DNA from: an uncultured Pseudomonadota bacterium
Lineage (GTDB): Bacteria; Myxococcota_A; UBA796; GCA-2862545
DNA: 64,000 nt
Assembly: GCA_913061235.1 (NCBI GenBank)
Contig: CAJXTB010000024.1
Location: forward strand, 29,633-93,632
Reading direction: 5' to 3'
Position numbers and translations under genes: made by a program. A model generated the notes under the pieces. It worked only from the letters and a program-made list of their open reading frames with translations. It did not search any database and was not told the DNA's origin. Shown here piece after piece: positions 1 to 8,471 of the stretch. Within the stretch, counting starts at the first letter, position 1. Every line of letters starts with the position of its first letter.

Positions 1-188
1 GCAATCCAACCATCGAGCAGGTCAGTGAGCTCTAGGACCAGTGCAAGCACAGCGGCAGCGACGGTCCACCACACGCTGCCACCATTGTGACCAGCGACAA
101 GTAGTGCCACAGCAACCGGCGCCAGCGGTAGCCGCAGCGAGGTCACTATGTTTGGGTCGATGGGGGCGCGCTCCATGAGTGCGAGCAT
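1..188 (-). CDS. CDP-alcohol phosphatidyltransferase, 5' part only (runs off window)
   Basis: This reads from an ATG at 188 (alternative ATG at 176) to the window edge, giving 62 codons. The N-terminus has the phrase NIVTSLRLPLAP, then a hydrophobic segment, and ends in ELTDLLDGWIA, which is the start of the family signature DG-x2-AR-x8-G-x3-D-x3-D. Members join a CDP-activated lipid to an alcohol in the inner membrane. It begins 7 bp after the stop of a second member of the same family, so the two are probably co-transcribed. The substrate (glycerol-3-phosphate, serine, inositol or other) cannot be told from the visible part. Confidence 0.75.
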   Translation of the reverse strand, partial: MLALMERAPIDPNIVTSLRLPLAPVAVALLVAGHNGGSVWWTVAAAVLALVLELTDLLDGWI

Positions 189-195
189 AGCGCGA

Positions 196-729
196 TCAGG
201 GCAGCGCGTCTGGGCCATGGCGCAGGTAGTTGACGGTAGCGAGGATGTTGAAGGCAATGCACACCCACGCCACATGGCTTCCGACGGCCTGCCAGTCGAT
301 GTCCAGCCAGGGCCCGTGGAACAGAAGTAAGCCCAAGGCCGTGGCTTCAAGACTCACGGCGACGCGGCCTGCAAGGTTGACATCGAAGACGCGCCCGGAG
401 CGTCGAGCGGAAATGAACACCACGCCAGTGATGATGTCGCGGAAGATCAGCAGCCCCGCGACCCAGCCGCTGACCCAACCAGCACCCCACAACCCGATCC
501 ACGTGATGTTCGTCAGTACCTTGTCACTGATGGGGTCGAGCCACCGTCCGAGCTCTCCGGTCGCATGAAGGGCTCGGGCGAGTGCACCGTCAACAAGGTC
601 GGTGAGCATTGCGAGAGCGAACACGGGGAACGCCCACCGGCTTGGCTCGCCCGTGAGCAACAGGGCTGCAACAACGATGCCAGCAACGCCTCGGCTCGCG
701 GTGACTGCATTGGGCAAGTGACGCAGCAA
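196..729 (-). CDS. CDP-alcohol phosphatidyltransferase (PgsA-like)
   Basis: This is a 177-residue membrane enzyme of phospholipid synthesis, probably transferring a phosphatidyl group from CDP-diacylglycerol. The complete signature is present: DGALAR, eight residues, G, then RWLDPISD, so all the metal- and CDP-binding Asp residues are kept. Several hydrophobic helices follow. I place the start at the TTG at 729 (start LRHLPNAVTASRG, typical for PgsA-like proteins) with AAGG about 8 nt upstream; the reading frame stays open further upstream but would run into nadB on the other strand. PgsA (phosphatidylglycerophosphate synthase) is the likeliest role, but paralogues in the family are hard to separate. 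Confidence 0.8.
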   Translation of the reverse strand: MLRHLPNAVTASRGVAGIVVAALLLTGEPSRWAFPVFALAMLTDLVDGALARALHATGELGRWLDPISDKVLTNITWIGLWGAGWVSGWVAGLLIFRDIITGVVFISARRSGRVFDVNLAGRVAVSLEATALGLLLFHGPWLDIDWQAVGSHVAWVCIAFNILATVNYLRHGPDALP

Positions 730-786
730 TCGGGAGCCTTGGGTTGGGCGACAAGTAGGATATGGACCGCGTCCAGAGAGGTTTCT

Positions 787-2403
787 ATGTCTAATCACAC
801 CGATACGCTGGTCATTGGATCCGGCGCCGCCGGCATGTTCTTTGCCCTCAAGGCTGCCGAGCACGGCAAGGTGACCGTCATCACCAAGACCCAAGAGGTC
901 CAAGAGAGCAACAGTCGCTACGCGCAAGGCGGAATTGCGGCGGTGTGGTCCGATGATGATTCCTTCGACAACCACATCTCAGACACGCTTGTAGCGGGGG
1001 CTGGATTGTGTCGGCGTGAGGCGGTGGAGTTGACGGTACGGACCGGGCCGGAGCGTGTCCGTGAGCTCATCGAGATTGGAACGGCGTTCACGGCATCTCA
1101 CGACAACCCGGACGAATACTCCCTGCACCGCGAAGGCGGACACAGCCACCGTCGAATCCTGCACGCCGATGACCTGACCGGCGCCGAGATTGTTCGCGCC
1201 CTGCACGCTCGCTGTGCTCAACACCCCAATATCCAGGTATTGGGTGAACACACAGCCATTGACCTCATCACGGCGGGGTGGGTCGCTCGGCGCAGTGGAG
1301 AGATTTCTCCCGTCGAGGACCGGGTGCTCGGCGCGTATGTGTTGAACCGCCAGAACGATGAAGTGGAGGCTTGGGCGGCTTCGATTGTTGTGTTGGCGAC
1401 CGGTGGAGCCGGCAAGGTCTACCAGTACACCACCAACCCACCGATTGCGACGGGCGATGGGATTGCCATGGCCTGGCGTGCGGGTGCGGAAGTCGCGAAT
1501 ATGGAGTTCGTTCAGTTCCATCCGACGGCTCTGTACCACCACAAGCTGACCAGCTTTCTCATCAGTGAGGCGCTTCGCGGTGACGGCGGCATCTTGAGAC
1601 TGCCGAATGGTGAAGCCTTCATGGAGCGCTACGACGAGCGCAAGGACCTCGCACCCCGCGACATTGTGGCCCGAGCCATCGACAACGAGCTCAAAGAGAA
1701 GGGGCTTGATTGTGTCTATCTGGACATGCGACACCTGTCGGCAGACGAGCTTGAACGCCGATACCCCAACATTGACAAGGCCCTAAAGTCGGTCGAAATC
1801 GACATGTCAACGGACCTGATTCCGGTCGTACCCGCAGCCCACTATTTCTGCGGTGGGGTTCGCGTGGACCTCAACGGAGCCACCAGTGTGCGCAACCTGT
1901 ACGCTATTGGCGAGACCAGCTGTACGGGGCTTCACGGGGCGAACCGTCTGGCATCCAACTCGCTTCTTGAGGCTCTGGTTTACGCGCAAGCTGCGTGCGA
2001 CCAGATTGCAGCGAACCGTGAAGTTGCGGAGGACCGTCCTGAGCTGCCTGTGTGGGATGTTGGCAGTGCGGCTCACAGTGATGAGCAGGTCATCATCCAA
2101 CAGACATGGGGTGAAATTCGCCGATTCATGTGGAACTACGTTGGTATTGTTCGCACGCACCGCCGCCTGAAGCGCGCTGAACGCCGAATCGCTCTGGTGC
2201 AGGAAGAAATCCAAAAGTACTACTGGGATTTCAAGATTACGTCCGACCTTATCGAGCTTCGCAACCTGGCGACCACGGCCCAGCTGGTCGTGCGGTGTGC
2301 CTTGCTGCGTCGCGAGAGTCGCGGACTGCACTACACGCTGGACTTCCCAGAGTCGGACGCCCGGTTCATCCGCGACACGGTCATCCAAAACACACGGTAC
2401 TAG
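787..2403 (+). CDS. nadB: L-aspartate oxidase
   Basis: This 538-residue flavoenzyme oxidises L-aspartate to iminoaspartate, the first step of de novo NAD synthesis, in the cytoplasm. The N-terminal FAD-binding stretch is LVIGSGAAGMFF (residues 8-19), followed by SRYAQGGIAA and the active-site region with HREGGHSHRR. Near the C-terminal part of the FAD domain GLHGANRLASNSLLEALV is typical of NadB. The length matches the family. The ATG at 787 is preceded by AGAGAGG. The frame is open upstream to about 565, but that part overlaps the divergent phosphatidyltransferase and does not resemble NadB. No nadA or nadC is visible in the window. Confidence 0.95.
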   Translation: MSNHTDTLVIGSGAAGMFFALKAAEHGKVTVITKTQEVQESNSRYAQGGIAAVWSDDDSFDNHISDTLVAGAGLCRREAVELTVRTGPERVRELIEIGTAFTASHDNPDEYSLHREGGHSHRRILHADDLTGAEIVRALHARCAQHPNIQVLGEHTAIDLITAGWVARRSGEISPVEDRVLGAYVLNRQNDEVEAWAASIVVLATGGAGKVYQYTTNPPIATGDGIAMAWRAGAEVANMEFVQFHPTALYHHKLTSFLISEALRGDGGILRLPNGEAFMERYDERKDLAPRDIVARAIDNELKEKGLDCVYLDMRHLSADELERRYPNIDKALKSVEIDMSTDLIPVVPAAHYFCGGVRVDLNGATSVRNLYAIGETSCTGLHGANRLASNSLLEALVYAQAACDQIAANREVAEDRPELPVWDVGSAAHSDEQVIIQQTWGEIRRFMWNYVGIVRTHRRLKRAERRIALVQEEIQKYYWDFKITSDLIELRNLATTAQLVVRCALLRRESRGLHYTLDFPESDARFIRDTVIQNTRY

Positions 2404-2410
2404 AGCTGTT

Positions 2411-2830
2411 CTAGCGGCGAAAGGGAAGCACTTCGCCCTTCTTTGGCGGCGGCTCTGGCGCGGTGCTGTCCTCGACATCCGATGATACAAAGCGGGTGTC
2501 GCCGTAGCCGCACACCTGACAGTTCTCTTGGACCCTCACCAAACGTTGGCCAGGAGGGTCTGGCAGGCGTTCCGCCACGGTCTGCAGCGCGCCGCGACCG
2601 CAGCGGGGGCAGAAGGCGAACCGATTGCGTGAGCCGTGGGACAGAACCTCAGCGTTTGGACAGCTGGGACAAGCCAGAACCTCGTAGGTGTGCAAGCCGT
2701 CGGGAGCGGCGAGCACGTCGAGCTTGGTCCCACAGTCCTTGCAGGCGCGATTGCGTCGTAAGAACCAGACACCAACGAACGCGGCACTGAGGGTGAGACC
2801 CACTACGGTCGCGGCGGTCACGTGCAGCAA
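2411..2830 (-). CDS. membrane-anchored zinc-ribbon protein, unknown function
   Basis: The 139-residue protein has one N-terminal transmembrane helix (about residues 5-25) followed by a cytoplasmic tail with Cys pairs at CKDCG, CPSC, CPRCG and CQVCG, so it probably binds two zinc ions in ribbon-type folds. The last 20 residues are Pro- and charge-rich. I prefer the TTG at 2830 because GGAGG sits 7 nt upstream; the GTG at 2821 would form a GTGA overlap with the preceding gene but lies too far from the ribosome site. It is the last gene of the tatT-to-zinc-ribbon operon. No specific function can be named. Confidence 0.7.
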   Translation of the reverse strand: MLHVTAATVVGLTLSAAFVGVWFLRRNRACKDCGTKLDVLAAPDGLHTYEVLACPSCPNAEVLSHGSRNRFAFCPRCGRGALQTVAERLPDPPGQRLVRVQENCQVCGYGDTRFVSSDVEDSTAPEPPPKKGEVLPFRR

Positions 2831-4206
2831 AGACGTTCCTCCGCACTCATTCCTTGGCCAACGATAGCTTCGATGTCTGCGACAGTCTTGGGCACACCCG
2901 TGAGGACCTCTGGGCCGTTGTCGGTGATGTGGAGGTCGTCTTCAATGCGAATACCGCCAAAACCATACCAGGAGCGCGCTTTGTCGATGTCTACAATGTC
3001 CTTGAACTGTGCGACGAGAGCGGCGTCTTCCAAGATGGCAGGGACGACATAGAAGCCGGGTTCAACGGTGATGATCCAGCCGGCCTGAAGGGGTAGGTCC
3101 ATGCGCAGATAGCGCGTGCCGAAGGGCTCCGGTCGGGGCTGGCCAATCGGGTAGCTGCTGCGGTCGCCGAAGTTTTCAAGGTCGTGCACATCCATGCCCA
3201 GGTGGTGTCCAATTCCGTGGGGGAAGAACAGGGCGTGGGCGTGGCGCTCCATGGCGTCATCTACGCTGGCGGTGATGAGGCCTTCGCTGCATAGCCACTC
3301 TGTGAGCACACGGCAGGAGGCGTCATGTACGACGCGATTGCGAACCCCAACCTGTGCGGCTGCGATGCCTGCGAGCTGCGACTGAAGGACCGCTTCGTAG
3401 GCCGAGCGCTGCCGCGGCGTGAAGGTGCCGTTGACTGGCCAGGTGCGGGTGATGTCGACGCCGTAGCCACTCGCCAGCTCTCCTCCGCCGTCCAGTAGGA
3501 CCATTCGGCCTGCGGTGAGCGGGTCACCGTGATGGTGGTTGTGTAGGACTTCGCCTGACTGGGTGAGAATCGTGTCGTACCCAGTGGTCAATCCGCGAGC
3601 TGCCAACACACCTTCAAAGAGGGCGGTCAGGCTGCGTTCATGCCCGCCAACCTGAGTACCGCGCAGCACAGCGTCGAAGGCAGCTTCGGTGTGCTTTGCA
3701 GCTGTGCGCATAGCGTCGAGTTCTTCGGGCGCCTTTGTGCGTCGCATGTCGATGACCGCGTCCATGAGCGCTTCATCACCATGTTGGCTACCGAACTGTA
3801 GCGGTGTGCCGGTCAGAGCACTGACTTCGCGATTGATGGACTCATCGGCAACGGCGAGTGTCCGAACCGACCGTGAACCAATGGCGTCTGCGAGTGCGCT
3901 GCGAGGTTGAGCATCTGTGGCTCCGTAGCGCGCTCCGATTTGTGCCAAGGTCGTGCTGTGACCGTGCCACAGGGCATCGTCGGCTGCGGGTTTCGGAACG
4001 AAGAGGGTGAAGTTGCCGTCTTCGAGTAGAGCAGCTGCGCCTGGGACTGCACATCCGGTGAAGTACAAGAATGTACTGTCCTGACGGAAAGACAGCTTAT
4101 TCATGGGCAAGTTGCGGCTACGCTCGCCGTTCCCTAGGAGCAGAACCGGTCCATCTACACGGTGATTCAGCTCGTGGCGGCGTGGGGCGTGGTGGGCAAT
4201 GTCCAT
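2818..4206 (-). CDS. M24 family aminopeptidase (Xaa-Pro aminopeptidase-like)
   Basis: This 462-residue metallopeptidase probably removes N-terminal residues ahead of proline. The N-terminal creatinase-like domain carries SFRQDSTFLYFTG, as in aminopeptidase P. The C-terminal pita-bread domain holds the metal ligands: Asp in LLDGGGELASGYGVDITRTW, His in HGIGHHLGMDVHD, Glu in TVEPGFY and Glu in IRIEDD. The start is placed at the ATG at 4206 (MDIAHHAPRR), which begins like family members. The gene overlaps the zinc-ribbon gene by 13 bp. No signal peptide is seen, so it is cytoplasmic. Aminopeptidase P is more likely than prolidase because of the N-terminal domain, but this is not certain. Confidence 0.88.
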   Translation of the reverse strand: MDIAHHAPRRHELNHRVDGPVLLLGNGERSRNLPMNKLSFRQDSTFLYFTGCAVPGAAALLEDGNFTLFVPKPAADDALWHGHSTTLAQIGARYGATDAQPRSALADAIGSRSVRTLAVADESINREVSALTGTPLQFGSQHGDEALMDAVIDMRRTKAPEELDAMRTAAKHTEAAFDAVLRGTQVGGHERSLTALFEGVLAARGLTTGYDTILTQSGEVLHNHHHGDPLTAGRMVLLDGGGELASGYGVDITRTWPVNGTFTPRQRSAYEAVLQSQLAGIAAAQVGVRNRVVHDASCRVLTEWLCSEGLITASVDDAMERHAHALFFPHGIGHHLGMDVHDLENFGDRSSYPIGQPRPEPFGTRYLRMDLPLQAGWIITVEPGFYVVPAILEDAALVAQFKDIVDIDKARSWYGFGGIRIEDDLHITDNGPEVLTGVPKTVADIEAIVGQGMSAEERLCCT

Positions 4207-4277
4207 GGGGGGCTCCGTGAAGGCACAGTCCGTAACCCGCGGTCGAGCGATGGCCTGCACACCGCGTGTGGGCAGAC

Positions 4278-4853
4278 CTACGGAGACGTCTGCCAGACCA
4301 ACTCGCCATTTCCGTGGCCACTTCCGACATGCATCACTACCGTCGATGGTGCCTCCACGGTTCGGTGGAACCGCGCGATGTATAGCTTCGACCAGCGGTT
4401 GTGCTGGAGGTACAGGCCCAGGTGCAACGGGGTCGGATTGCGCACTCGGTACACCGTCACCAGTTCTTGCGGTGTGCCGTCCGCAGTGAGTCGGATGTTC
4501 CAGCGGTCATCGCCGGGACCGAACTGCATCTTGGACTGTGCAGCGCTGTCTGCGCTGAACACGACCTCATGGTACGCCGAACCGTCGTCTGCCATGCGGG
4601 CTTCGAACGTTGCTTGGTTGTCTGGAGCGGGGTCCATCAAGACTTCGCGGTAGTCGGACATGTCCGCGCGAAACGAAGGTGTGAGCAGGGTTCCGCGTAG
4701 AATGAGAGCGGTGGAGAAGTCATCATGGATGATGAGTTCTTGCGTGGCCGATTCATGCTGCTGTTGGTACGCACGCTTTTCGCGGCGGGTAACGGGATCT
4801 GCGACAGCACTTGTTGCGACGAGAAGTCCAAGAACACACAACCAGCGGGTCAT
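4278..4853 (-). CDS. secreted hypothetical protein
   Basis: The 191-residue protein has a clear Sec signal peptide, with cleavage after VATSAVA, and is likely periplasmic. The mature part is mostly beta-strand-like with no motif I recognise; it includes ALILRGTLLTPSFR and a closing segment TVVMHVGSGHGNGELVW. It overlaps pyrE by 4 bp (ATGA), so the two are translationally coupled, and it precedes the M24 peptidase gene. It has no cysteine in the mature chain, so it is not a lipoprotein. Confidence 0.75.
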   Translation of the reverse strand: MTRWLCVLGLLVATSAVADPVTRREKRAYQQQHESATQELIIHDDFSTALILRGTLLTPSFRADMSDYREVLMDPAPDNQATFEARMADDGSAYHEVVFSADSAAQSKMQFGPGDDRWNIRLTADGTPQELVTVYRVRNPTPLHLGLYLQHNRWSKLYIARFHRTVEAPSTVVMHVGSGHGNGELVWQTSP

Positions 4854-5386
4854 GTTGCCTCCAACATGTCGCGCGTGACGAGGGCGGTGAGTGTGTAGCC
4901 GGCAGCTGCGATGCGCTCACTGGCGCCTTCTTGACGGTCGACGATGGTAATGCACTGGGTCACCACGAGTCCTACCGCTTCGGCCTGTGCGACGGCTTGA
5001 AGCAATGAACCACCGGTCGTTGTGGTGTCTTCGACAATGGCCACCTTGTCGCCAGGGGACAGGTTGGCCATTCCCTCAACACGCTTGCCTGTTCCATGGC
5101 CTTTGGCTTCTTTACGAATCAGGAAGGCATGAATCGGACGGCCCTTGAGGGACGAAATGGCGCTCGTTGCACAGGCAATGGGGTCGGCTCCGAGGGTCAG
5201 GCCGCCCACCCCGACGATGTCGTCGTGCAAGACGTTCAGCACGGCCTCAGCAACGCGTACACTGCCAATGGCGTGAAGTGTGGTCTGCCGGGCGTCGACA
5301 TAGAAGTCGGAGGTCTTGCCGCTGGCCAAGGTGAAGGTGCCGAAGCGAACAGATTTTTCCCGGAGCAACTCAATGAGTTCGGTCAT
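4850..5386 (-). CDS. pyrE: orotate phosphoribosyltransferase
   Basis: The 178-residue enzyme joins orotate to PRPP to form orotidine monophosphate in pyrimidine synthesis. The N-terminus FTLASGKTSDFYVDARQ is the orotate-binding signature. The catalytic loop appears as RKEAKGHGTGKRVEG, and the PRPP-binding motif VAIVEDTTTTGGSLL lies at residues 115-129. The length is normal. It overlaps its upstream neighbour (hydrolase) and its downstream neighbour by 4 bp each, an arrangement typical of coupled translation. Its location among transporter and hydrolase genes, away from other pyr genes, is unusual. Confidence 0.95.
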   Translation of the reverse strand: MTELIELLREKSVRFGTFTLASGKTSDFYVDARQTTLHAIGSVRVAEAVLNVLHDDIVGVGGLTLGADPIACATSAISSLKGRPIHAFLIRKEAKGHGTGKRVEGMANLSPGDKVAIVEDTTTTGGSLLQAVAQAEAVGLVVTQCITIVDRQEGASERIAAAGYTLTALVTRDMLEAT

Positions 5387-6198
5387 GTCATGCCTGGATT
5401 GTTGGCGTTTAGCCAGTCGACAACACCTGCTAGGACTGCGGCGTTGTCGGGTTCGTTGAACACTTCATGCCGCATATTGGCTTGGCGCGCCAGCGTGATG
5501 TCCGCGCCGTAGCGGCCAGCAAAGTCGATGAGGGACTCAATGCTGATGATGCGGTCGTCTGATCCGTACGGAATGTAGGCGGGCGTGGTGTAGTGGGCGG
5601 CTGCGGCATGAATGCGTTGCTGCGCCTTCTGCATCTCGACGAACCAGCGAGGGGTGATGGTCGAGAAGACGAGTGGATCTGCCTCATATGCGGCGAGCAC
5701 TGCTGGGTCCGAGCAGATGTGTTCGAGCGGGATTTCATTGGACTGAGGCAAGCCGGGCCACACCTTGGAGAGGAGCTTCGCGCCTTTCAGTTTCCACATG
5801 GGAGCCTTGACCGCCACGCCTACGGTGGTGGCGCTGCCGACGTAGCCCCAGGGGGAGGCGTCGCGAAGGTGGTCGAGGCTGACCATCGTTCCCATGGAGT
5901 GGGCGACGATGGCGTGGGGACCAGGGTCGAGTGCAATCGCGGCGCGCAGATCATCAACATACTGTTCCCAGTTTTCCACGTGGCCGCGCTTGCCGTCCGA
6001 CCGACCGTGGCCGCGGAAGTCGACACCGCGCACGGCATACCCAGCGTCTGCAAGAGCCTGCCCCACATGGGCATACCTCCCCAAGTGTTCGCCGACGCCG
6101 TGAACAAGCACCACCTTTCCGACGATATCCTTGGTGGGAGTCCAGATAGTGGTGGACAGACGAGTGCCGTCCGCCGAACGGGTGGTCGCGTGGTCCAT
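5383..6198 (-). CDS. alpha/beta hydrolase, monoacylglycerol-lipase-like
   Basis: The 271-residue protein belongs to the serine aminopeptidase S33/Hydrolase_4 group, which includes monoacylglycerol lipases. The start VVLVHGVGEHLGRYAHVGQAL is the oxyanion-hole region, followed by GVDFRGHGRSDG. The nucleophile elbow is AHSMGT, the acid is in GSDDRIIS and the His is in MRHEVFNE. No signal peptide is present, so it is cytoplasmic. I chose the ATG at 6198, 4 bp from the TRAP permease stop; upstream in-frame residues are low-complexity Ser/Pro. Position between a TRAP permease and pyrE suggests it may process an imported ester or lipid, which is inference. Confidence 0.85.
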   Translation of the reverse strand: MDHATTRSADGTRLSTTIWTPTKDIVGKVVLVHGVGEHLGRYAHVGQALADAGYAVRGVDFRGHGRSDGKRGHVENWEQYVDDLRAAIALDPGPHAIVAHSMGTMVSLDHLRDASPWGYVGSATTVGVAVKAPMWKLKGAKLLSKVWPGLPQSNEIPLEHICSDPAVLAAYEADPLVFSTITPRWFVEMQKAQQRIHAAAAHYTTPAYIPYGSDDRIISIESLIDFAGRYGADITLARQANMRHEVFNEPDNAAVLAGVVDWLNANNPGMT

Positions 6199-6202
6199 GG
6201 GG

Positions 6203-8455
6203 CTACTCCGGGAGGAGGAAGAGGGAGAGGGACGGGAAGGCGACAATGACAGCCAGGCAGAACAACATCAGCACCAAGAACGGAAGCACGGAGCGAATCA
6301 CCGAGGTGATGGGACGCTCGAAGACCGTTGAGGCGACGAAGAGGTTGATGCCCATTGGTGGTGTCAGGTAGCCAAGCTCCAGGTTCACAATGAAGATGAT
6401 GGCGAAGTGAACTGGGTTTACGCCGTACTGTGCCGCAATGGGGGCCAGCAGTGGTGCCACAATGAGAATCGCCGACAAGATGTCCATGACGCAGCCGAGA
6501 AGCAGCAGGAAGATGGTCACAGCAATTAGGAAGCCGGCCTTGCTCTCAACGTGCGCTGACATCCACTGAGTGGCGGCCTGGGGAATTTCTTCGAATGACA
6601 TGAAGAGGTTCAGCGAGATGGCCAACACAATGATGAGGAACAACGAGCCCATCATCACAGCTGAGTCGGTGAAGACTTCGGGCAGGTCCTTGAGCTTGAG
6701 CTCGCGGTGGATGAACAGCTCAACGACCAATGCGTAGATGACGGCAATAGCGGCCGCTTGGGTGACGCCGAACTTGAGCGTGTAGCCAGTGCCTGGAATG
6801 GTGAACAGTGCGTAGATACCGCCCAGGATGAGCACGGGCAGCATCAGGCTGAAGAAGCCACGGTACAGAGCCGTTCCGACTTCCTTGCCCCAATCGCCGG
6901 TTCCGAAAGCCGCACCTTCTGGAGCGGCTCGGTCCTTGCTGATCAGCTGTGAGACCAGCGTATAGCCAATGAGCGATAGTGCGATGAACGCGCCAGGAAG
7001 CATGCCCGCGGTGAACAACTCAGTGGGGTCGAGGTTGATGCTGCCGATTTTGGCGCCGTCTTCGTCCAAGATTGGCGCGCCGCTCACGATGACCGCGTAC
7101 ACAATCATGGGAATGGACGGCGGGATGATGATGCCGAGTCCACCGGCTGTCGACAACATGCCCATGCTGTAGCGCTCGGAGTACCCAGCCTTGGTGAGCA
7201 TGGGGAAGAGCACGCTGCCAATGGCAATGACGGTGACGGGGGAGGAACCGCTAATCGCTGCGAACATGGCGCAGGCCAGCACTCCGGCAATGCCGAGACC
7301 ACCGGGCAGGCGACCTAGGAAGGCCTTTGCGACGGCAATCAAGCGGGCTGCAATAGAGCCCTTGGTCATCAAGTTACCGGCGAGCACAAAGAACGGAATG
7401 GCGAGAAGCTCTTCCTTCTTGGTCGCTTCAAACATGTCGGAGACGACGGAGACAACGGACCCATCGCGGATCAGAAGCCAGGCACCTACGGTACCCACGC
7501 CGACGGAGACGAACAGGGGAGCACCCATCAGCGCAAGCAAGATGCTCGCAGGTAGAAGCAGGCGGGTTTCACCGGTGTACAGGCCCCAAGCGATGGTTGC
7601 GAGGGCAAGCGGTAAGGCAAGCGCCAACGCGACACTCATGAGCGAGCGGTTCTTGCCAGAGGGCGCCGGGAGCGTCTCGTCCCGTGGTGGCGGAACCAGC
7701 ACGAAGCCCAAGAATCGCAGGGCCATGATGGAGAAGAACAGGCCCAGGCCAAGAACGGGAATCCACAGCGGGAAGGGGTCGCCTGTCTCTACGTACGGAA
7801 AGGCGGGCGGCATGGTCGAGAACTCAAAGCCTTCTTCATACTTGGCGTCTTCCCAGTCGTACTGGGTCTCCCACTCAGTACCAGGACCGTATTTTTCGCC
7901 AGGCATCAGTGACACGGCACCGTTGACCATTGGCGTCATCCAGCTCCACGTTGTCACGCCTTCAAAGCTGTCGTGGGTGTGGTCGGCGTAGATGAAGTCC
8001 CAGCTTCCCTGTGCCAAAAGACCGCACAGGAGCATGGCGACGAAGGCAGTGGTTCGCTTGATGACGCGGGCTGGGCCGGGGGTCATGATGCGGTCTACGG
8101 CGTCTACAGCCAGGTGGCGCTTACGACGTGTGGCGATGGAGGCGCCTGCGAAACCAACGACGACCATCAGCATAAGAGCGAGGTTCTTTTGACCTTCGAG
8201 CTCCCACAGACCGCCGAGTGAAGTGTCGAGCGGGACCTTCAGCTCGTTCATCATGTGTTCGTTGAACACCAAGAAGGTCATGGCGACGAGGGAGACCCCA
8301 ATCGCCAGCTTCTCGAACAGAGCGATTGCCCAGTCCAAACGACGAGCGGCGCCACGGGCGAGAATACTCGCTCCCGTGGCACCGATGATGCCGTAAAACA
8401 AGATGTTTTCGAGGGGACCACCGCTGTCAGCGGATTGGCGGTTCGCGTCTGACAT
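6203..8455 (-). CDS. TRAP transporter fused permease (DctQ-DctM)
   Basis: This is a 750-residue inner-membrane permease combining both TRAP subunits. Residues 1 to about 265 form the small DctQ-like part (helices near FEKLAIGVSLVAMTFLVF and LALMLMVVVGFAGASIA), with an extra soluble stretch of about 60 residues rich in Trp, Tyr and acidic residues before its last helix. The remainder is the large DctM part with many helices and typical phrases GRLPGGLGIAGVLACAMFAAISGSSPVT and GIIIPPSIPMI. It uses an ion gradient to import a solute delivered by DctP. It lies 16 bp after dctP. The substrate is unknown. Confidence 0.88.
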   Translation of the reverse strand: MSDANRQSADSGGPLENILFYGIIGATGASILARGAARRLDWAIALFEKLAIGVSLVAMTFLVFNEHMMNELKVPLDTSLGGLWELEGQKNLALMLMVVVGFAGASIATRRKRHLAVDAVDRIMTPGPARVIKRTTAFVAMLLCGLLAQGSWDFIYADHTHDSFEGVTTWSWMTPMVNGAVSLMPGEKYGPGTEWETQYDWEDAKYEEGFEFSTMPPAFPYVETGDPFPLWIPVLGLGLFFSIMALRFLGFVLVPPPRDETLPAPSGKNRSLMSVALALALPLALATIAWGLYTGETRLLLPASILLALMGAPLFVSVGVGTVGAWLLIRDGSVVSVVSDMFEATKKEELLAIPFFVLAGNLMTKGSIAARLIAVAKAFLGRLPGGLGIAGVLACAMFAAISGSSPVTVIAIGSVLFPMLTKAGYSERYSMGMLSTAGGLGIIIPPSIPMIVYAVIVSGAPILDEDGAKIGSINLDPTELFTAGMLPGAFIALSLIGYTLVSQLISKDRAAPEGAAFGTGDWGKEVGTALYRGFFSLMLPVLILGGIYALFTIPGTGYTLKFGVTQAAAIAVIYALVVELFIHRELKLKDLPEVFTDSAVMMGSLFLIIVLAISLNLFMSFEEIPQAATQWMSAHVESKAGFLIAVTIFLLLLGCVMDILSAILIVAPLLAPIAAQYGVNPVHFAIIFIVNLELGYLTPPMGINLFVASTVFERPITSVIRSVLPFLVLMLFCLAVIVAFPSLSLFLLPE

Positions 8456-8471
8456 GAGGCCCCTCGATAAA

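Noticed and set aside
979..1734. Long open frame antisense to nadB
   Set aside because: It is fully inside nadB on the other strand, has no ribosome site or recognisable domain, and is explained by the GC-rich codon pattern.
7191..7991. Open frame antisense to the TRAP permease
   Set aside because: Ser/Thr/Pro/Arg-rich composition typical of an antisense shadow of membrane-protein codons; the permease is well supported.
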